From: an uncultured Alphaproteobacteria bacterium
GTDB lineage: Bacteria > Pseudomonadota > Alphaproteobacteria > Rhodobacterales > Rhodobacteraceae
Direction: 5' to 3'
Assembly (NCBI GenBank): GCA_929200295.1
Contig: CAKMZE010000098.1
Location: 1-10,294 of the forward strand
Length of the DNA stretch: 10,294 nt
In this document: piece after piece, positions 6,230 to 10,294 of the stretch
Numbering within the stretch: position 1 is the first letter of the stretch
Layout: every line of letters starts with the position of its first letter
Notes under the pieces: generated by a model
The model's database searches: none
Told to the model about the DNA's origin: nothing
What the model saw: the letters and a program-made list of their open reading frames with translations, nothing else
Made by a program: the position numbers and the translations under genes

Positions 6230-6565
6230 ATGGAACAGATCACCCCCTCACAGATGAACACAGCGCAACATGTCCATTTTCACCGGACAGAGCTCGCGCC
6301 GATCCTTGCGCTTTATGGGCGGATGGTGGCGGCTGGTGAGTGGCGTGATTATGGGATGAGCGCGCTGCGTGATGTGGCGATATTCTCGGTGTTTCGGCGC
6401 ACAGCAGAGCACGCGCTTTACCGTATTGAAAAACGCCCAAAGCTGCGACTGCGGCAGGGCCAATATGCGGTTATCGGTATGGATGGGCAAATCCTGAAAC
6501 GTGGCGATGATTTGCGACAGGTGCTGCGCATTCTTGAGCGTAAATTGATCCGCGCGGTGGGGTAG
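6230..6565 (+). CDS. DUF2794 family protein
   Basis: This small protein (111 residues from this start) matches the alphaproteobacterial DUF2794 family, whose function is unknown. The recognisable core is ILALYGRMVAAGEWRDYGMS (about residues 23-42), then FSVFRRTAEHALYRIEKRP and a C-terminal QILKRGDDLRQVLRILERKL helix. It has no signal peptide, membrane segment or cysteine, so it should be cytoplasmic, and it is basic overall. The start is uncertain: the frame is open from GTG 6200, and ATG 6230 and ATG 6254 are alternatives. None has a good ribosome-binding site; ATG 6230 gives the usual short N-terminal leader before the conserved core. It stands alone, convergent with the NlpC/P60 gene. In many relatives the gene is single and highly conserved, which hints at a basic cellular role, but that is recollection. 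Confidence 0.82.
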   Translation: MEQITPSQMNTAQHVHFHRTELAPILALYGRMVAAGEWRDYGMSALRDVAIFSVFRRTAEHALYRIEKRPKLRLRQGQYAVIGMDGQILKRGDDLRQVLRILERKLIRAVG

Positions 6566-6608
6566 AAGGGTTTACGCCACGTTGGCTGGGCACCAGACAA
6601 AGCCACCC

Positions 6609-6656
6609 CTGGGGGCCAGCCCCCAGACACACCCTCCACTGGGGGCCAGCCCCCAG
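6609..6656. repeat. Two copies of a GC-rich palindromic repeat, 30-base period
   Basis: CTGGGGG-CCAG-CCCCCAG is present at 6609-6626 and again, identical, at 6639-6656, each followed by AC. Each copy is a perfect 7-bp stem with a 4-base loop. After the second copy comes ACCCCCGGGATATTTCT (6657-6673). Together they fill the convergent gap between the DUF2794 gene and the NlpC/P60 gene. They look like the GGGGGC...GCCCCC elements followed by CCCGGGATATTT that I recall from intergenic spaces of Rhodobacteraceae. The location suggests a bidirectional transcription stop or a REP-like element. Confidence 0.8.
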
Positions 6657-6673
6657 ACCCCCGGGATATTTCT
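6639..6673 (+). terminator. Possible terminator of the DUF2794 gene
   Basis: The second palindrome stem (6639-6656) is strongly GC-paired and is followed 10 bases later by ATATTTCT. The tail is T-rich but not adjacent to the stem, so this is a probable rather than textbook intrinsic terminator. Confidence 0.4.
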
Positions 6674-6701
6674 AAACCTAAGAATGGGGGCTTGGTCGCT
6701 A

Positions 6702-7526
6702 TTATAGCCGCTTATGGGCCAGGACGGGGCCGTCCCCTTGTGCGGCGATCCTTGCGATTGCTTTGACGATCGGCTCGTAAACGCAAGCCATGTGATGCGC
6801 ATTCGCGTGGAGTAGCGTGTCTTTGTCCACCATCATGCCAACATGGCCCTGCCAAAAGATCAGATCACCACGGGCGAGCCGCGCATCATCTGGGAGTGTG
6901 TTCCCAAGCTGGTCACATTGCATATCGCTATCTGCAGGGCATGGCAGACCGCAGGCCATAAGGGCTGCTTGAATAAGGCCGGAACAATCAATGCCGCGGG
7001 TCGTATTCCCGCCCCAAAGATAAGGAACGCCGTAATGCAATTGCGCCACTGTGGCCGGGTCTGAAAACGGGTGGGACAGAGGCCGCAAATGAGATTTGGG
7101 GACAAAGCCATAAGGTGTTTCATAAAACCGTTTACGTTCGTCCACCACCGCAAGCTTTGCACCAAAGGGTAAGCCCATCAGATTTGCGGATTTCATATCG
7201 TCTGTTGCATAGGCATGTGTCGCGGGGGTCGCGACCATATGCGTTGGGTCTGTATGGGCCCCAAGCTGCGCAGATTGCACATACCCCACATAGTGATCCG
7301 CATGTGATTGCACGAATGACCAGCCATCGCGATCTTCAAACACTTGCACTACATTGCCCAGCAAGAGCTGTCGGGTGCGTGCCCCTTGTGGGGCATCGCA
7401 GAGGTCAGCAATTGGGGCGATGAGTGTTGCCGCCACCCCTTTGATAAACTGTTCTGCGGTGGTTTTGCCTTTTAGGTCAAGCGCTGCAACCCGACCGTTT
7501 GATGCGGTGACACGCGGATCGTTCAT
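6702..7526 (-). CDS. NlpC/P60 (C40) family peptidoglycan endopeptidase with SH3-like N-terminus
   Basis: The 274-residue protein has a C-terminal NlpC/P60 cysteine-peptidase domain (about 157-270). Nucleophile Cys181 lies in GIDCSGLIQ, His228 in GHVGMM, and His240 in LHAN is the likely third residue. The N-terminal 150 residues contain two SH3-like stretches (about 46-86 and 112-150) with GWSFVQ and YGFVPKSHL motifs. This layout is that of gamma-D-glutamyl-L-diamino acid endopeptidases (dipeptidyl-peptidase VI type), which cut stem peptides of murein. No signal peptide is visible, which fits a cytoplasmic enzyme that recycles imported cell-wall peptides rather than a secreted lytic one. Its ATG overlaps the stop of the leucyl aminopeptidase gene (ATGA), so the two are co-translated. 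The GC-rich repeats lie just beyond its stop. Confidence 0.9.
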   Translation of the reverse strand: MNDPRVTASNGRVAALDLKGKTTAEQFIKGVAATLIAPIADLCDAPQGARTRQLLLGNVVQVFEDRDGWSFVQSHADHYVGYVQSAQLGAHTDPTHMVATPATHAYATDDMKSANLMGLPFGAKLAVVDERKRFYETPYGFVPKSHLRPLSHPFSDPATVAQLHYGVPYLWGGNTTRGIDCSGLIQAALMACGLPCPADSDMQCDQLGNTLPDDARLARGDLIFWQGHVGMMVDKDTLLHANAHHMACVYEPIVKAIARIAAQGDGPVLAHKRL

Positions 7527-8902
7527 AGATCTAATATCTCTGGCAATGCGTCGAGTATTGCGCGCGCGCCCATACCAACCCCGCCCTTGGGGCGCGCAGG
7601 TGCTGCGGTTGGCTGCCAGCCATAGATATCAAAATGCATATAAGGCGCTGTTACGAAGCGCCGTAAAAACAAGGCGGCGGTAATCGCGCCTGCCATGCCA
7701 CCGCTTGGCGCGTTATCGAGATCCGCAATGCCGGGTTCGATCCTGGCCTCATAGGGTGTGTGAAACGGCAACCGCCAAACTGGGTCAGCAACCCTTTGCC
7801 CGGCTTGCGCTAAGCGCGTTGCGTGGTTGTCATCATCAGTGAAATATGGCGCGAGATCAGGGCCAAGGGCCACGCGCGCAGCACCCGTGAGGGTGGCCAT
7901 GGAAATCACAAGGTCTGGCGTTTCTTCATCCGCAAGCGCCAGCGCATCGGCCAAGACCAAGCGCCCCTCGGCATCTGTGTTGTTAATTTCAACTGTCAAA
8001 CCTTTGCGGCTGGTCAAAATATCCTGCGGGCGCATTGCATCCCCATTGATGCTGTTTTCCACGGCAGGGATGAGCACACGCAAGCGTAGCGGTAACCCTG
8101 AGCGCATGATCATATCAGCAAGGCCCAGCGCCGTTGCCGCACCGCCCATATCCTTTTTCATCAGGCCCATTGAGCCGCCGGGCTTGATATTCAGCCCGCC
8201 AGTGTCAAAGCAAACGCCTTTGCCAACAAGCGTCAGCATGGGCCCCACTTGCCCCCACCGCATATCGATTAAACGCGGCGCGCGTGGGCTTGCCCTGCCC
8301 ACCGCATGGATCATGGGAAAATTCTGATCCAATAGCGCCTCGCCCGTTGTGACGGTGATCTCAGCCTTATGGGTTTTGGCCAATGCGCGCGCCGCATCCT
8401 CGAGCTGCGCAGGCCCCATGTCTGAGGCGGGTGTGTTAATGAGATCGCGGGTCAACGCCTCGCCAGCGGCGATTGTTTCGATCTGCTGGGCGTCAATGCC
8501 GTCAGGGGCAACCAATCTTGCGGCCGGTTGGGGTTGCGTCCGATACCGATCAAACCGGTAGCACGCGAGAAGCCAGCCAAGCGCATTTTCACGAAGCGCG
8601 TCAGGCGTAAGCCCGCTTTCAATATAATACGTACCCTCCGGCAGCTTTTGCGCAGCAGAGGCGAGCGGAAAGCGACCACGCGCGCGCGCGTCTTCATTAC
8701 CAAAACCAACGAGAACGCGCGCAATATCGCCCGTCTCATTTGGCAAAGTACAAAGCTGCCCGAGCGCCGCTGTAAACCCTTGGGTCTGAACCCATGCTTG
8801 TGATCCGCTTGGCAGTGTCTCAACCAAAGCGCCTAAAGTGTCGGGTGTGACAATCGCGAGCGGGATGGCATCAGGTGTTGGCACAGCAAATGAAAGCGTC
8901 AT
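7523..8902 (-). CDS. Leucyl aminopeptidase family protein (M17)
   Basis: A 459-residue M17 metallo-aminopeptidase, which removes N-terminal residues from peptides and usually works as a hexamer with two metal ions. All key residues match E. coli PepA at a constant offset of 42: Lys228 and Asp233 (VGKGVCFDTGG), Lys240, Asp251, Asp310 and Glu312 (NTDAEGRL, metal ligands) and Arg314. The N-terminal part (about 1-130) is divergent and somewhat shorter than in PepA, which has about 500 residues, so I give no gene symbol. PepA-type DNA binding should not be assumed. It is the upstream partner of the NlpC/P60 gene, with a 4-base overlap; together they could complete breakdown of murein tripeptides and tetrapeptides to amino acids. 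AAAGGA seven bases before the ATG is its ribosome-binding site and sits partly in a hairpin. Confidence 0.93.
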   Translation of the reverse strand: MTLSFAVPTPDAIPLAIVTPDTLGALVETLPSGSQAWVQTQGFTAALGQLCTLPNETGDIARVLVGFGNEDARARGRFPLASAAQKLPEGTYYIESGLTPDALRENALGWLLACYRFDRYRTQPQPAARLVAPDGIDAQQIETIAAGEALTRDLINTPASDMGPAQLEDAARALAKTHKAEITVTTGEALLDQNFPMIHAVGRASPRAPRLIDMRWGQVGPMLTLVGKGVCFDTGGLNIKPGGSMGLMKKDMGGAATALGLADMIMRSGLPLRLRVLIPAVENSINGDAMRPQDILTSRKGLTVEINNTDAEGRLVLADALALADEETPDLVISMATLTGAARVALGPDLAPYFTDDDNHATRLAQAGQRVADPVWRLPFHTPYEARIEPGIADLDNAPSGGMAGAITAALFLRRFVTAPYMHFDIYGWQPTAAPARPKGGVGMGARAILDALPEILDL

Positions 8903-8910
8903 AAGAGATC

Positions 8911-8934
8911 CTTTGGGCTATATTTGGCCCAAAG
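8911..8934 (-). promoter_or_regulatory. Hairpin overlapping the aminopeptidase ribosome-binding site
   Basis: CTTTGGGC and GCCCAAAG form a perfect 8-bp stem with an 8-base loop. On the minus strand the right arm ends in CCCAAAG, and the purine-rich AAAGGA ribosome-binding site of the aminopeptidase begins within it. It could hide the site in the mRNA, act as a stop after the upstream gene, or be an operator. No T-tract follows, so a terminator is the weakest option. Confidence 0.45.
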
Positions 8935-8978
8935 TAACGCGCACTGCCGTACCTGCAAACCCCCAAGGGGCCGCGAGC

Positions 8979-9404
8979 CTAGATGTTTTCGTAGGCTTGG
9001 TAATCCCAGACGTAGGACACAGCCATGTCAAATGCCCGCTCGAGCCGTGCCAATGTCGCGCCAACCGCGACCGTGTCTTTTTGTTGCGCCGCACAGGCCA
9101 GATGCTCTGTCGCATCAAAAAGCGTTGTCAGCCCGATCTGACGCGCAACAGCACCAATCCGACGTGCGGGGGTTGCGATCTCATCGAAATCTCCTGCCAT
9201 ACGCGCGGTATGCAACTGATCTAGGCGGGACGCCATGTCTTCGAGCGCGCGGCAAATGATCCCCTCTGCCTCATGTGGTGGCATTTCGCTGAACAAACCG
9301 GCAACCGGTGTTGGGTTCATTTGAAAGCGATCCGCACAACGCAAAACAGCAATTGCTGCAGATGGCATAGGCATAGTAGCCAGAAGGGTGTTCTGATAAG
9401 TCAT
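8979..9404 (-). CDS. Small helical protein, possibly a degenerate Hpt domain
   Basis: A cytoplasmic protein of 141 residues that I do not recognise by name. It is predicted mostly helical. Residues 79-104 (PARRIGAVARQIGL followed by TTLFDATEHL) resemble the histidine phosphotransfer signature (A-H-x-L-K-G-x-A-x-x-I-G), and the following long helix with a late Phe also fits. The phosphorylated His is replaced by Arg81 and the usual Lys-Gly by Gly-Ala, so phosphotransfer would be lost. The frame extends upstream to 9476, but ATG 9404 is preferred: AGGTGG precedes it by four bases, and the extra 24 residues (to MQRFREIKALC) look like upstream non-coding sequence. It lies 76 bases upstream of the aminopeptidase on the same strand and is divergent from the carbonic anhydrase. 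The assignment is inference. Confidence 0.65.
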   Translation of the reverse strand: MTYQNTLLATMPMPSAAIAVLRCADRFQMNPTPVAGLFSEMPPHEAEGIICRALEDMASRLDQLHTARMAGDFDEIATPARRIGAVARQIGLTTLFDATEHLACAAQQKDTVAVGATLARLERAFDMAVSYVWDYQAYENI

Positions 9405-9507
9405 AACACCACCTAGCACAGGCATGGTTCCCAGAAGGTTGATGCAAAGTGCTTTTATCTCTCGAAATCTCTGCAAATTCGCATTATCTGGAATTGAGTA
9501 AAATTAT

Positions 9508-9512
9508 AGGAG
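9508..9512 (+). promoter_or_regulatory. Ribosome-binding site of the carbonic anhydrase
   Basis: AGGAG ends six bases before ATG 9519, a near-ideal site. TAAAAT at 9499-9504 could be a -10 element but has no convincing -35 partner. Confidence 0.65.
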
Positions 9513-9518
9513 TGTGCA

Positions 9519-10166
9519 ATGAACCATGTCCGCCCTCTGCCTGAATATCTCATCAAGCGCTATCATGGCTGGAAAGCAACCACATATGCTGAGAACAAAG
9601 CCTGGTATCGCAGGTTAGCCGATGAAGGCCAACGCCCGCGTGCGATGGTGATCTCTTGTTGTGATAGCCGCGTCCATGTGACGGCGCTGTTTGGCGCGGA
9701 TCAGGGAGAGTTCTTTATCCATCGCAACATCGCAAATCTTGTGCCCACTTATGATCCTGATGGCGGGAACCATGGCACATCTGCGGCAGTGGAATATGCG
9801 GTGAATGCGCTGAAGGTGTCGCATCTGATTGTAATGGGCCATTCCGGGTGCGGCGGCGTTGCCGGATGTTATCACATGTGTTCTGGCGATGCGCCTGAGC
9901 TGGAAGAAAAGACAAGCTTTGTCGGTCGCTGGATGGATAATCTTCGGCCAGGGTTTGAGCGCTTGCAAGATGGCAGTGATGAGGACCGCAAAGCGGAGCT
10001 CGAGAAATTGGGCGTGCTCGTGTCGCTCGAAAACCTGATGACATTCCCATTTGTGAATGCCGCAGTGAAAGACGGAACGCTCTCGCTGCACGGGGTCTGG
10101 AACGACATCGGCGATGGCTCACTAGAGGTGTATGACCCCGAGCTGAAATCGTATCAACCGATTTAA
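9519..10166 (+). CDS. Beta-class carbonic anhydrase
   Basis: A complete 215-residue beta-carbonic anhydrase that interconverts CO2 and bicarbonate in the cytoplasm. Zinc ligands are Cys47 (CCDSR), His108 and Cys111 (GHSGCGG), and the Asp49-Arg51 dyad is intact. The segment HRNIANLVP (68-76) is the conserved substrate-side strand. Length is usual for the class. No signal peptide is present, and there is no fused transporter. It is expressed divergently from the small helical protein, with 114 bases between the starts. Bicarbonate supply for carboxylases is the usual role in heterotrophic bacteria. No carboxysome or transporter genes are nearby to suggest a carbon-concentrating function. After the stop codon, bases 10167-10294 hold no gene and no strong hairpin. 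Confidence 0.95.
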   Translation: MNHVRPLPEYLIKRYHGWKATTYAENKAWYRRLADEGQRPRAMVISCCDSRVHVTALFGADQGEFFIHRNIANLVPTYDPDGGNHGTSAAVEYAVNALKVSHLIVMGHSGCGGVAGCYHMCSGDAPELEEKTSFVGRWMDNLRPGFERLQDGSDEDRKAELEKLGVLVSLENLMTFPFVNAAVKDGTLSLHGVWNDIGDGSLEVYDPELKSYQPI

Positions 10167-10294
10167 AGGTCATGTGGCTTACTAACGCACTACCAGTTGA
10201 ACATACCTTACCGCACCTCTTGGCGTGTGAACGATCTATGCAGTACACCCATTAATTTCTGTTCAAACACATGATCTTGTGATTCAATTCCTGC

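Noticed and set aside
6609..6656. The two repeats as a small CRISPR array
   Set aside because: Only two units, with a 10-12 base gap that is too short for a spacer, and no cas genes.
7827..8327. 166-residue open frame on the + strand
   Set aside because: Antisense to the leucyl aminopeptidase catalytic domain; composition is that of a shadow frame.
8961..8970. CCCCAAGGGG palindrome as a terminator
   Set aside because: A two-base spacer cannot form a hairpin loop with a full stem, and no T-tract follows.
10167..10294. Possible terminator or gene after the carbonic anhydrase
   Set aside because: Only a 4-bp stem (CACA/TGTG near 10269-10282) was found and no open frame of useful length.

Overview
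The window reads as chromosome of an alphaproteobacterium, most likely a marine Rhodobacteraceae (Roseobacter-group) member of moderate GC. The grounds are the protein sequences (a DUF2794 protein, an NlpC/P60 plus leucyl aminopeptidase pair, a quaternary-amine-type Rieske oxygenase), the dense gene packing, and GC-rich palindromic repeats ending in a CCCCGGGATATTT-like tail in a convergent gap. This is recognition from memory, not a database match. No RNA genes, CRISPR arrays, transposases or phage genes were found.

Region 1 (1-4438, + strand) is one compact operon of six genes: the C-terminal half of a Rieske-type oxygenase alpha subunit (cut by the window start), a GFA-family zinc protein, an Asp/Glu racemase-fold protein with a single active-site cysteine, a sulfotransferase-like P-loop protein, an aldehyde dehydrogenase and a carboxymuconolactone decarboxylase-family protein. 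Every junction is an overlap or a 3-base gap, so the genes are probably translationally coupled. The content suggests catabolism of a small N-methylated or quaternary compound, but the substrate cannot be read from the sequence. This is the least ordinary part of the window.

Region 2 (4470-5582, - strand) is a convergent glutathione-dependent formaldehyde dehydrogenase (FrmA/class III ADH). It would fit disposal of formaldehyde released by an oxidative N-demethylase. The formylglutathione hydrolase is not in the window.

Region 3 (5724-6565, + strand) carries a small I78-type protease-inhibitor lipoprotein, a gap with a long inverted repeat, and a DUF2794 protein. A convergent gap (6566-6701) holds two copies of a GC-rich hairpin repeat with a 30-base period.

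Region 4 (6702-9404, - strand) holds a small helical protein that may be a degenerate Hpt domain, an M17 leucyl aminopeptidase and an NlpC/P60 endopeptidase. The last two overlap by 4 bases and probably act together on peptidoglycan-derived peptides. A hairpin covers the ribosome-binding site of the aminopeptidase. Region 5 (9519-10166, + strand) is a beta-carbonic anhydrase, followed by 128 bases in which I see no gene.
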